Below are positions 30,889-38,553 of a stretch of 44,961 nt of DNA, piece by piece. Within the stretch, counting starts at the first letter, position 1. Every line of letters begins with the position of its first letter. Both the position numbers and the translations under genes were made by a program. The stretch lies in NCBI RefSeq assembly GCF_008042035.1, contig NZ_RDBL01000006.1, forward strand, positions 1,164,093-1,209,053, read 5' to 3'. The DNA comes from Streptomyces sp. col6 (lineage in GTDB: Bacteria > Actinomycetota > Actinomycetes > Streptomycetales > Streptomycetaceae). The notes below the pieces were generated by a model. The model searched no databases and had not been told where the DNA came from. It saw only the letters and a program-made list of their open reading frames with translations.

Positions 30889-32319
30889 TCAGCCCTGGTC
30901 CTGGCCGCCCACGTGGTGGACGCGGACCATGTTGGTGGTGCCGGGGACACCGGGGGGCGAGCCGGCCGTGATGACCATCGTGTCGCCCGTGTTGTAGCGG
31001 CCGAGCTTCAGCAGCTCCGAGTCGACCAGGTCCACCATCGCGTCCGTGTTGTCCACGTGCGGGACGACGTGGGCCTCGACACCCCAGCTGAGGGCCAGCT
31101 GGTTGCGGGTGGCCTCGTCCGTGGTGAAGGCCAGGATCGGCTGGGCCGCGCGGTAGCGGGACAGCCGGCGGGCGGTGTCACCGGACTTGGTGAAGGCGAC
31201 CAGGGCCTCACCGCCCAGGAAGTCCGCGATCTCGCAGGCCGCGCGGGCGACCGAACCGCCCTGGGTACGGGGCTTCTTGCCCGGCACCAGCGGCTGGAGG
31301 CCCTTGGAGAGCAGCTCCTGCTCGGCGGCGACCACGATCTTCGACATGGTCTTGACGGTCTCGATCGGGTACGCGCCGACCGAGGACTCCGCGGAGAGCA
31401 TGACCGCGTCCGCGCCGTCCAGGATGGCGTTGGCGACGTCGGACGCCTCGGCGCGGGTCGGACGGGAGTTGGTGATCATCGACTCCATCATCTGGGTCGC
31501 CACGATCACCGGCTTGGCGTTGCGCCGGCACAGCTCCACCAGGCGCTTCTGCACCATCGGGACCTTCTCCAGCGGGTATTCGACGGCGAGGTCGCCGCGG
31601 GCGACCATCACACCGTCGAACGCCATGACGACGCCCTCCATGTGCTCGACGGCCTGCGGCTTCTCCACCTTGGCGATGACGGGGACCCGGCGGCCCTCCT
31701 CGTCCATCACCTTGTGGACGTCCTTGACGTCGTTGGCGTCGCGGACGAAGGAGAGCGCGACCAGGTCGCAGCCCATCCGCAGCGCGAACCGCAGGTCCTC
31801 GACGTCCTTCTCGGACAGGGCCGGGACGTTGACCGCGGCACCCGGCAGGTTGATCCCCTTGTGGTCGGAGATCACCCCGCCCTCGATGACGATGGTGTGG
31901 ACGCGGGGGCCCTCGACGGAGACGACCTTCAGCTCGACGTTGCCGTCGTTGATCAGGATGGGGTCGCCCTTGGCGACGTCACCGGGCAGGCCCTTGTAGG
32001 TCGTACCGCAGATCGACTTGTCCCCGGGGACGTCCTCGGCGGTGATGACGAACTCGTCCCCGCGGACCAGCTCGACCGGACCCTCGGCGAACTTCGCCAG
32101 GCGGATCTTCGGGCCCTGGAGGTCGGCGAGCACGCCGACCGCCCGCCCGGTCTCGGCGGCGGCCTTGCGGACCCGGTCGTACCGACCCTGGTGTTCCGCG
32201 TGGGAGCCGTGACTGAAGTTGAAACGGGCCACGCTCATGCCGGCCTCGATCAGAGCGACGAGCTGCTCATGGGAGTCGACGGCGGGGCCGAGGGTGCAGA
32301 CGATTTTGGAACGGCGCAT
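30889..32319 (-). CDS. pyk: Pyruvate kinase
   Basis: Converts phosphoenolpyruvate and ADP to pyruvate and ATP, last step of glycolysis. The 476-residue protein has the expected landmarks: KIVCTLGPA at the N-terminus, NFSHGSH, the B domain from about residue 75 to 170, PVIAKVEKPQAV with the catalytic Lys, MVARGDLAVEYP in the active site and ATQMMESM. The ATG at 32319 (MRRSKIVCTLGP) is typical; AGGAT upstream is a modest ribosome-binding site. It lies 74 bp downstream of ackA in the same direction, with a 12-bp palindrome in the gap. Streptomyces usually have two pyk genes; this neighbourhood fits pyk2, which is inference. Confidence 0.96.
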   Translation of the reverse strand: MRRSKIVCTLGPAVDSHEQLVALIEAGMSVARFNFSHGSHAEHQGRYDRVRKAAAETGRAVGVLADLQGPKIRLAKFAEGPVELVRGDEFVITAEDVPGDKSICGTTYKGLPGDVAKGDPILINDGNVELKVVSVEGPRVHTIVIEGGVISDHKGINLPGAAVNVPALSEKDVEDLRFALRMGCDLVALSFVRDANDVKDVHKVMDEEGRRVPVIAKVEKPQAVEHMEGVVMAFDGVMVARGDLAVEYPLEKVPMVQKRLVELCRRNAKPVIVATQMMESMITNSRPTRAEASDVANAILDGADAVMLSAESSVGAYPIETVKTMSKIVVAAEQELLSKGLQPLVPGKKPRTQGGSVARAACEIADFLGGEALVAFTKSGDTARRLSRYRAAQPILAFTTDEATRNQLALSWGVEAHVVPHVDNTDAMVDLVDSELLKLGRYNTGDTMVITAGSPPGVPGTTNMVRVHHVGGQDQG

Positions 32320-32348
32320 GAGGCGGATCCTATCGGTTTGTTTCGCTG

Positions 32349-32360
32349 CGGAATATTCCG
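32349..32360. promoter_or_regulatory. 12-bp palindrome upstream of pyk
   Basis: CGGAATATTCCG is a perfect palindrome 30-41 bases upstream of the pyk ATG, in a locally AT-rich gap. TAGGAT near 32328 could serve as a -10 element for pyk. This suggests that pyk has its own regulated promoter and does not depend only on ackA read-through. Confidence 0.4.
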
Positions 32361-32393
32361 GCTGGTGGAAGATACAAAAGGGCGCGGGGCCGC

Positions 32394-33635
32394 TCAGTTG
32401 TCGACCAGTGCGAAGGTCTGATTCGCGATTTCCAGCTCCTCGTCCGTCGGCACCACGGCGACCGCGACCCGTGCGTAATCCGGCGAGATCAGCCGCGGCA
32501 CCCCGGACCGTGCGGCGTTGAGATCCGCGTCCACCACCAGGCCGAGCTCCTCCAGCCCTGCGATGGCAGCCTCCCGCACCGGGCTCGAGTTCTCCCCGAC
32601 CCCCGCCGTGAAGACCACGGCGTCCACCCGGCCGAGGACCGCCGTATAGGCGCCGATGTACTTCTTCAGCCGGTGGATGTAGATGTCGAAGGCGAGGGCG
32701 GCGCGCTCGTCGCCCTCGTCGACCCGGCGCCGGATCTCCCGCATGTCGTTGTCGCCGCACAGCCCCACCAGGCCGCTCCGTTTGTTGAGCAGGACGTCGA
32801 TCTCGTCCGCGGACATCCCCGCCACCCGCTTCAGGTGGAAGGTGACAGCCGGATCGATGTCCCCGGAGCGGGTACCCATGACCAGCCCCTCCAAGGGGGT
32901 CAGGCCCATCGACGTCTCCACGCACCGCCCGCCCGCGACCGCCGAAGCGGACGCCCCGTTGCCCAGGTGCAGCACGATGACGTTGACGTCCTCGGGCTCC
33001 TTGCCGAGCAGCCGGGCCGCCTTGCGGGAGACGTACGCGTGCGAGGTGCCGTGGAAGCCGTAGCGGCGGATGCGGTGCGCGTCGGCCGTCTCCACGTCGA
33101 TCGCGTAGCGCGCCGCGTACTCCGGCATCGTCGTGTGGAACGCCGTGTCGAACACCGCCACCTGCGGCAGGTCCGGGCGCAGGGCCATGGCGGTGCGGAT
33201 GCCGGTGATGTTGGCCGGGTTGTGCAGCGGGGCGACCGGGACCAGCCGCTCGATCTCCTTCAGCACGTCGTCGGTGATCACGGTCGGCTCGGTGAACCGC
33301 AGCCCGCCGTGCACCACCCGGTGCCCGATCGCCGCCAGCTCGGGGGAGTCCAGGCCGAGCCCGTCCGCCGCCAGCTCCTCGGCCGCAGCCTTCAGCGCCT
33401 CGTCGTGGTCGGCGATCCGGCCCTCGCGCTCCCGGGGCTCGCCGTCGCCGCTCAGCGGGGTGTGGACGAGCCGGGAGGTCTCCTCGCCGATCCGCTCGAC
33501 GAGACCGGACGCCAGCCGGGAGCGGTCACGCATGTCGAGCAGCTGGTACTTCACGGACGAGGAGCCGGAGTTGAGCACGAGCACCCGGCTCGGCTTGCCC
33601 TGGGCCGCGGTCTCTTCGGTGTTCGGGGTGGTCAT
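32394..33635 (-). CDS. ackA: Acetate kinase
   Basis: Interconverts acetyl phosphate plus ADP with acetate plus ATP. The 413-residue ASKHA-fold protein shows VLVLNSGSSSVKYQ near the N-terminus, HRVVHGGLRF with the substrate Arg, DTAFHTTMP, RRYGFHGTSHAYV and the nucleotide-binding FTAGVGENS. The ATG at 33635 lies 5 bases after the pta stop and follows GAGGAG; a GTG at 33644 overlapping that stop is a less likely alternative. It forms a two-gene unit with pta, the normal Pta-AckA overflow/acetate pathway. Confidence 0.96.
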   Translation of the reverse strand: MTTPNTEETAAQGKPSRVLVLNSGSSSVKYQLLDMRDRSRLASGLVERIGEETSRLVHTPLSGDGEPREREGRIADHDEALKAAAEELAADGLGLDSPELAAIGHRVVHGGLRFTEPTVITDDVLKEIERLVPVAPLHNPANITGIRTAMALRPDLPQVAVFDTAFHTTMPEYAARYAIDVETADAHRIRRYGFHGTSHAYVSRKAARLLGKEPEDVNVIVLHLGNGASASAVAGGRCVETSMGLTPLEGLVMGTRSGDIDPAVTFHLKRVAGMSADEIDVLLNKRSGLVGLCGDNDMREIRRRVDEGDERAALAFDIYIHRLKKYIGAYTAVLGRVDAVVFTAGVGENSSPVREAAIAGLEELGLVVDADLNAARSGVPRLISPDYARVAVAVVPTDEELEIANQTFALVDN

Positions 33636-33640
33636 GCGGG

Positions 33641-35713
33641 TCACTCCTCGCCCTGTGCCTGGATCGCCGTGATGGCCACGGTATTCACGATGTCCTGCAC
33701 GAGGGCTCCCCGGGACAGGTCGTTGACGGGCTTGCGCAGCCCCTGGAGGACCGGGCCGACGGCCACGGCGCCCGCCGAGCGCTGCACGGCCTTGTAGGTG
33801 TTGTTGCCGGTGTTCAGGTCCGGGAAGATCAGGACCGTCGCCTGGCCCGCCACTTCGGAGCCGGGCAGCTTGGTCGCGGCGACGCTCGGCTCGACCGCCG
33901 CGTCGTACTGGATGGGGCCCTCGATCCGGAGATCCGGGCGGCTCGCGCGCACCCGGTCCGTCGCCTCGCGGACCTTGTCGACGTCGGCGCCGGTGCCCGA
34001 GGTCCCCGTCGAGTACGACAGCATCGCGATGCGCGGGTCCACCCCGAAGCGGGCTGCGGTGGCGGCCGACTGGACGGCGATGTCCGAGAGCTGCTCGGCG
34101 TCCGGGTCCGGGTTGACCGCGCAGTCGCCGTACACCAGCACCTTGTCGGCGAGGCACATGAAGAAGACCGAGGACACGATCGAGGCGTCCGGCTTGGTCT
34201 TGATGATCTCGAACGCCGGGCGGATCGTCGCCGCCGTGGAGTGCACCGCCCCGGAGACCATGCCGTCGGCCAGGCCCTCCTGGACCATCAGGGTGCCGAA
34301 GTAGTTCACGTCCGAGACGACGTCGTGCGCCAGCTCGACCGTCACCCCGCGGTGCGCCCGCAGCTGTGCGTACCGCTCGGCGAACGACTGGCGCAGCTCC
34401 GAGGTCTGCGGGTCGATGAGCTGGGTGCCGGCCAGGTCGATGCCCAGGTCCGCGGCCTTCTTGCGGATGACGTCGACGTCGCCGAGGAGGGTGAGGTCGC
34501 AGACGTCGCGCCGCATCAGGACGTCGGCCGCGCGCAGCACCCGCTCCTCGGTGCCCTCCGGCAGGACCACCCGGCGCCGGTCCGCGCGCGCCTGCTCCAG
34601 CAGCTCGTGCTCGAACATCATCGGCGTGACCCGGCCGCTGCGGGCGACCGAGATCCGGTCGAGCAGCGCGGCGGTGTCGACATGGCGCTCGAAGAGGCCG
34701 AGGGCGGTCTCCGCCTTGCGCGGGGTGGCCGCGTTGAGCCTGCCCTCCAGGGCGAAGAGCTCCCCGGCCGTGGGGAAGGAGCCACCGGCCACCGAGACGA
34801 CCGGGGTGCCCGGTGCGAGTCGTGCGGCCAGCGTGAGTATCTCCTCGCCGGGCCGCTCGTTCAGCGTCAGCAGCACCCCGGCGATGGGCGGCGTCCCGGC
34901 GCTGTGCGCGGCGAGCGAGCCGACCACCAGGTCGGCGCGGTCCCCGGGCGTCACCACCATGCACCCCGGGGTCAGCGCCTTCAGCAGGTTCGGCAGCATC
35001 GCGCCGCCGAAGACGAAGTCCAGCGCGTCCCTGGCGAGCCCCGCGTCGTCGCCCAGCAGCACCGTGCCGTCCAGGGCCGCGGTGATCTGGGCGACCGTCG
35101 GCGCCGAGAGGGCCGGTTCGTCCGGCAGCACCGAGCAGGGGACCGGCAGGGTGGCGGCGAGACGTTCCGCGACGACATCGCGGTCGGAGGGGGCCACCCG
35201 GTTCACGATCATCGCCAGGACGTCGCAGCCCAGGCCCGAGTAGGCCCGGTACGCGTTGCGCGTCTCGGCGCGCACCGACTCGGCGTTCTGGTCCCGGCCG
35301 CCGACCACCGCGATCACCGAGGCGCCGAACTCGTTGGCGAGGCGGGCGTTGAGCGCCAGCTCGTCGGGGAGCTGGGTCGCGGAGTAGTCGGTGCCGAGGA
35401 CGAGCACCACCTCGTAGTCCGCGGCCACCCGGTGGAAGCGCTCGACGAGCAGGGAGACCAGTTCGTCGGTCCCCTGCTCCGCCTGGATCGCGGACGCCTC
35501 GTGGTAGTCCATCCCGTAGACCGTGGCCGGGTCCTGGGAGAGCCGGTAGCGGGCCCGCAGCAGCTCGAAGAGCCGGTCGGGGTCGTCGTGGACCAGGGGG
35601 CGGAAGACCCCGACGCGGTCCACCTGGCGGGTCAGCAGCTCCATGACGCCCAGATCGACGACCTGGCGGCCGTCTCCCCGGTCGATCCCGGTCACGTACA
35701 CGCTGCGCGTCAC
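33641..35713 (-). CDS. pta: Phosphate acetyltransferase
   Basis: Converts acetyl-CoA and phosphate to acetyl phosphate. The 690-residue protein is of the long Pta type: an N-terminal BioD-like domain (about 1-220), a central DRTGG-type domain (about 220-330) and the C-terminal catalytic PTA domain (about 370-690, with RRVVLPEGTEERVLRA, VSGAVHSTAATIRPA and FPDLNTGNNTYKAVQR). In the N-terminal domain the P-loop is degenerate (TGIDRGDGRQV, without Lys and Ser/Thr), so it should not bind nucleotide in the usual way. The GTG at 35713 follows GGGAGA. Divergent from pfkA by 263 bp; ackA follows directly. Confidence 0.96.
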   Translation of the reverse strand: MTRSVYVTGIDRGDGRQVVDLGVMELLTRQVDRVGVFRPLVHDDPDRLFELLRARYRLSQDPATVYGMDYHEASAIQAEQGTDELVSLLVERFHRVAADYEVVLVLGTDYSATQLPDELALNARLANEFGASVIAVVGGRDQNAESVRAETRNAYRAYSGLGCDVLAMIVNRVAPSDRDVVAERLAATLPVPCSVLPDEPALSAPTVAQITAALDGTVLLGDDAGLARDALDFVFGGAMLPNLLKALTPGCMVVTPGDRADLVVGSLAAHSAGTPPIAGVLLTLNERPGEEILTLAARLAPGTPVVSVAGGSFPTAGELFALEGRLNAATPRKAETALGLFERHVDTAALLDRISVARSGRVTPMMFEHELLEQARADRRRVVLPEGTEERVLRAADVLMRRDVCDLTLLGDVDVIRKKAADLGIDLAGTQLIDPQTSELRQSFAERYAQLRAHRGVTVELAHDVVSDVNYFGTLMVQEGLADGMVSGAVHSTAATIRPAFEIIKTKPDASIVSSVFFMCLADKVLVYGDCAVNPDPDAEQLSDIAVQSAATAARFGVDPRIAMLSYSTGTSGTGADVDKVREATDRVRASRPDLRIEGPIQYDAAVEPSVAATKLPGSEVAGQATVLIFPDLNTGNNTYKAVQRSAGAVAVGPVLQGLRKPVNDLSRGALVQDIVNTVAITAIQAQGEE

Positions 35714-35976
35714 GCGTGCTCTCCCGTCGTCTCTGGTCCGGTATGGTGCCCGGTTCGAGTGGTAATCGCCCGTTTGACGATACCCGTGGGGGCGCAGGGG
35801 CCGCCCGCCGGACGACTGCCCCGCGAAGCCGCTCCCGTGCGGCCCGGGAGCATCCGGGAGCGCGGGCCGGGCGCCCGGCGTGGGACACTCGTCGGGACTC
35901 ACGGTACGGGGGAGGCGGAAGAAGCCCCCGCCCCGGATGCCGGTGGACGGGCCCAGCGAGCAGGAGATACAGCAGG
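35714..35976. promoter_or_regulatory. Divergent region pta / pfkA
   Basis: 263 bp between divergent starts. The relatively AT-rich section around 35755-35785 (with TTTGACGATAC) probably contains the promoter elements. In the pfkA leader, GCTCCCG at 35831-35837 can pair with either CGGGAGC at 35845-35851 or an identical copy at 35855-35861. AGGAG at 35962-35966 is the likely ribosome-binding site of pfkA. Confidence 0.4.
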
Positions 35977-37002
35977 ATGCGCATCGGAGTTCTCACCGCA
36001 GGCGGCGACTGCCCCGGCCTGAACGCAGTGATCCGTTCCGTCGTCCACCGGGCCGTCGTCGGCCACGGCGACGAGGTCATCGGCTTCGAGGACGGCTTCA
36101 AGGGCCTCCTCGACGGCCACTTCCGGCCCCTCGACCTGAACGCGGTCAGCGGCATCCTGGCCCGCGGCGGCACCATCCTCGGCTCGGCCCGCCTGGAGCG
36201 CGACCGGCTGCGCGAGGCCGCCGAGAACTGCGCCGAGCTGAGCCGGCGTTACGGGATGGACGCGCTGATCCCGATCGGCGGCGAGGGCACCCTCACCGCA
36301 GCCCGGATGCTGTCGGACGCCGGGATGCCCGTCGTCGGTGTGCCCAAGACCATCGACAACGACATCTCCTCCACCGACCGCACGTTCGGGTTCGACACCG
36401 CCGTGGGCGTCGCGACCGAGGCCATAGACCGTCTGAAGACCACCGCCGAGTCCCACCAGCGTGTGATGGTCGTCGAGGTGATGGGCCGCCACGCGGGCTG
36501 GATCGCGCTGGAGTCCGGCATGGCCGGCGGCGCGCACGGCATCTGCCTGCCGGAGCGCAGGTTCGAGGTCGACGACCTGGTCAAGATGGTCGAGGAGCGC
36601 TTCGCGCGCGGCAAGAAGTTCGCCGTCATCTGCGTCGCCGAGGGCGCGCACCCGGCCGAGGGCTCCATGCCGTACGCCAAGGGCGAGATCGACCAGTACG
36701 GGCACGAGCGCTTCCAGGGCATCGGCAACCGGCTGGCCGTCGAGCTGGAGAAGCGGCTCGGCAAGGAGGCCCGGCCGGTCATCCTCGGCCACGTCCAGCG
36801 CGGTGGCACGCCGACCGCGTACGACCGGGTGCTCGCCACCCGCTTCGGCTGGCACGCGGTGGAGGCGGCGCACCGCGGCGACTTCGGCCGTATGACCGCC
36901 CTGCGCGGCAACGACGTCGAGATGGTCCCGCTCGCCGAGGCCGTCACCCAGCTCAAGACGGTCCCGCTGGACCGGATGCACGAGGCCGAGTCGGTCTTCT
37001 GA
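35977..37002 (+). CDS. pfkA: 6-phosphofructokinase
   Basis: Phosphorylates fructose 6-phosphate to the 1,6-bisphosphate. The 341-residue protein has the family motifs TAGGDCPGLNAVIR at the N-terminus, GGEGT at 101-105, catalytic Asp127 in KTIDNDI, MGRHAGWIAL and GHVQRGGTPTAYDR. The donor-specificity positions are Gly104 and Lys124: Gly104 predicts ATP use (PPi enzymes have Asp104), and Lys124 is usual for the actinobacterial group. The ATG at 35977 follows AGGAG by 10 bases. Divergence from pta-ackA places glycolytic entry and acetate overflow under one shared regulatory region. Streptomyces carry several pfkA copies. Confidence 0.95.
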   Translation: MRIGVLTAGGDCPGLNAVIRSVVHRAVVGHGDEVIGFEDGFKGLLDGHFRPLDLNAVSGILARGGTILGSARLERDRLREAAENCAELSRRYGMDALIPIGGEGTLTAARMLSDAGMPVVGVPKTIDNDISSTDRTFGFDTAVGVATEAIDRLKTTAESHQRVMVVEVMGRHAGWIALESGMAGGAHGICLPERRFEVDDLVKMVEERFARGKKFAVICVAEGAHPAEGSMPYAKGEIDQYGHERFQGIGNRLAVELEKRLGKEARPVILGHVQRGGTPTAYDRVLATRFGWHAVEAAHRGDFGRMTALRGNDVEMVPLAEAVTQLKTVPLDRMHEAESVF

Positions 37003-37011
37003 CCGGACCGC

Positions 37012-37026
37012 GCCGCCGAAGGCGGC
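37012..37026 (+). terminator. Short hairpin after pfkA
   Basis: GCCGCC-GAA-GGCGGC, a tight 6-bp stem 10 bases after the pfkA stop, between convergent genes. Weak terminator candidate without a U-tract. Confidence 0.4.
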
Positions 37027-37073
37027 AGGCGGCAGGCAGGAGGGGGGTTCGCGGACGCGGGCCCCCTTTCCCG

Positions 37074-37763
37074 TTACGCCGAAGGGTCCGCGGTCTCCCA
37101 GAACCGGGGCACGATCCGGGCGAGGAAGGCCCGGCCCTCCTCGCCGGTGTTGCCCGGCCGGTCCGTGCCCGTGCTGCTCCAGCTCAGTGTGGAGACCATC
37201 AGCGCCTGGTAGTCGGCGTGCAGCCGCTCCAGGATCTCCTGGATGCGGCGCCGGTCCAGCGGCACCAGCTTGGCCACCGGCCGGCTGTACGCCTGCCAGC
37301 GCGTCGTGACCGCGCTGCGCAGCAGCTCCGCCAGCTCCTCCTCCCGCCCGGTCGCCGTCACGAAGTCCGCGGGCGTCAGGCCCAGCGCCTCGCTCAGCGC
37401 GGCGGACTGGCGCTCGTTGCCGCGCCATCGCCCGGACTCCTCCATCCGCAGATACGCGGCGGTGGCCATCCCGAGCCGGGCGGCCAGCTCGTCCGGCGAC
37501 AGCTCCCGGGAGACCCGGTGCTCGCGCAGGCTGCGCGCGGCGGTCAGCAGCTCGCCCGGGGCGCACCACAGCACCCCCGCGAGCGCGGTGAGTTCGTATT
37601 CCGAGGGGAGCGCGAGCCCGCGCTCCCAGGCGGCCACCGTCTCGGCGGTGATCCGTAGTCCGTACTGGGCGCCGAGGCCGTAGGCGACATGGCCGGGGGC
37701 CATACCCAGGGCCTCGCGAAGTCTTCGCGCGGCGGGAGCGTTGAAAGGCGGGGTGGGGTGCAC
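37074..37763 (-). CDS. XRE-type helix-turn-helix protein
   Basis: Protein of 229 residues. There are two HTH-like segments: residues 10-75 (AARRLREALGMAPGHVAYGLGAQYGLRITAETVAAWERG, then LALPSEYELTALAGVLWCAPGELL) and about 85-135 (SRELSPDELAARLGMATAAYLRMEESGRW). A C-terminal helical region follows (SAVTTRWQAYSRPVAKLVPLDRRRIQEILERLHADYQALMV). It is conserved next to pfkA in Streptomyces as far as I can recall, function unknown. The start is the GTG at 37763. A 13-bp inverted repeat lies about 65 bp upstream. Confidence 0.85.
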   Translation of the reverse strand: MHPTPPFNAPAARRLREALGMAPGHVAYGLGAQYGLRITAETVAAWERGLALPSEYELTALAGVLWCAPGELLTAARSLREHRVSRELSPDELAARLGMATAAYLRMEESGRWRGNERQSAALSEALGLTPADFVTATGREEELAELLRSAVTTRWQAYSRPVAKLVPLDRRRIQEILERLHADYQALMVSTLSWSSTGTDRPGNTGEEGRAFLARIVPRFWETADPSA

Positions 37764-37826
37764 GCGCCCACCGTAGGAGGCCGGAGCCTGTCTGACTACG
37801 GTGTGTTCGCCCGAGAATACGGCTCA

Positions 37827-37839
37827 TAGGAAGGTCCTA
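37827..37839. promoter_or_regulatory. Small inverted repeat upstream of the XRE gene
   Basis: TAGGA-AGG-TCCTA, perfect 5-bp arms, in the 115-bp gap between the XRE gene and the response regulator gene. Possible operator or -10 region; weak evidence. Confidence 0.3.
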
Positions 37840-37878
37840 GGCACAAAAGCCGCATGGTGGGACCGGTCGCCCTCCGGT

Positions 37879-38553
37879 TCAGCGCTTTTCGGCCCGCCAC
37901 CGGTAGTGCAGCTCGGGCCGCCCCACCTGCCCGTACTGCGGACTGCGCACCGCCCGCCCCACGCTCACCAGGTGTTCCAGATAGCGGCGCGCGGTGATGC
38001 GGGACATCCCCAGCTCCTGGCCGGCCGCCGCGGCCGTCACCCCGTCCGGGGCCGCCCGCAGCGCCCCGGTCACCGCCTCCAGCGTCGGAGCGCTCAGCCC
38101 CTTGGGCAGCCGGGCGGGCTCCGGGGCGCGCAGCGCGGCCAGCGCCCGGTCCACCTCGTCCTGCCCGCTCGCCTCACCGGCCGCCGCCCGGAACTCCGCG
38201 TACCGCACGAGCCGGTCCCGCAGGGTCGCGAAGGTGAACGGCTTCAGCACGTACTGGACGACGCCCAGCGACACCCCTTCGCGGACCACGGCCAGATCGC
38301 GGGCCGAGGTCACCGCGATCACGTCCGCCGCGTGCCCGGCCGCCCGCAGCGAGCGCAGCAGCTGGAGCCCGTGGCCGTCGGGCAGGTAGAGATCGAGGAG
38401 CAGCAGGTCGACGGGGACGCGCTCCAGCGCCCGGACCGCCTCGGAGCGCGAGTGCGCCACGGCGGCCACGGTGAAGCCGGGCACCCGGCCCACGTACAGC
38501 TGGTGGGCGTCGGCCGCCACGGGGTCGTCCTCGACGACCAGCACCTGGATCAC
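37879..38553 (-). CDS. CitB/DcuR-family response regulator
   Basis: Response regulator of 224 residues. The receiver domain has VVEDD, phosphoacceptor Asp54 in LLLLDLYLPDG and the Lys in YVLKPFTF. The C-terminal HTH of the CitB/DpiA type runs from about residue 150 to 215 (TLEAVTGALRAAPDGVTAAAAGQELGMSRITARRYLEHLVSVG). The start is the GTG at 38553, overlapping the sensor kinase stop by 4 bases. With the kinase it should control the divergent dicarboxylate symporter. Confidence 0.94.
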   Translation of the reverse strand: MIQVLVVEDDPVAADAHQLYVGRVPGFTVAAVAHSRSEAVRALERVPVDLLLLDLYLPDGHGLQLLRSLRAAGHAADVIAVTSARDLAVVREGVSLGVVQYVLKPFTFATLRDRLVRYAEFRAAAGEASGQDEVDRALAALRAPEPARLPKGLSAPTLEAVTGALRAAPDGVTAAAAGQELGMSRITARRYLEHLVSVGRAVRSPQYGQVGRPELHYRWRAEKR

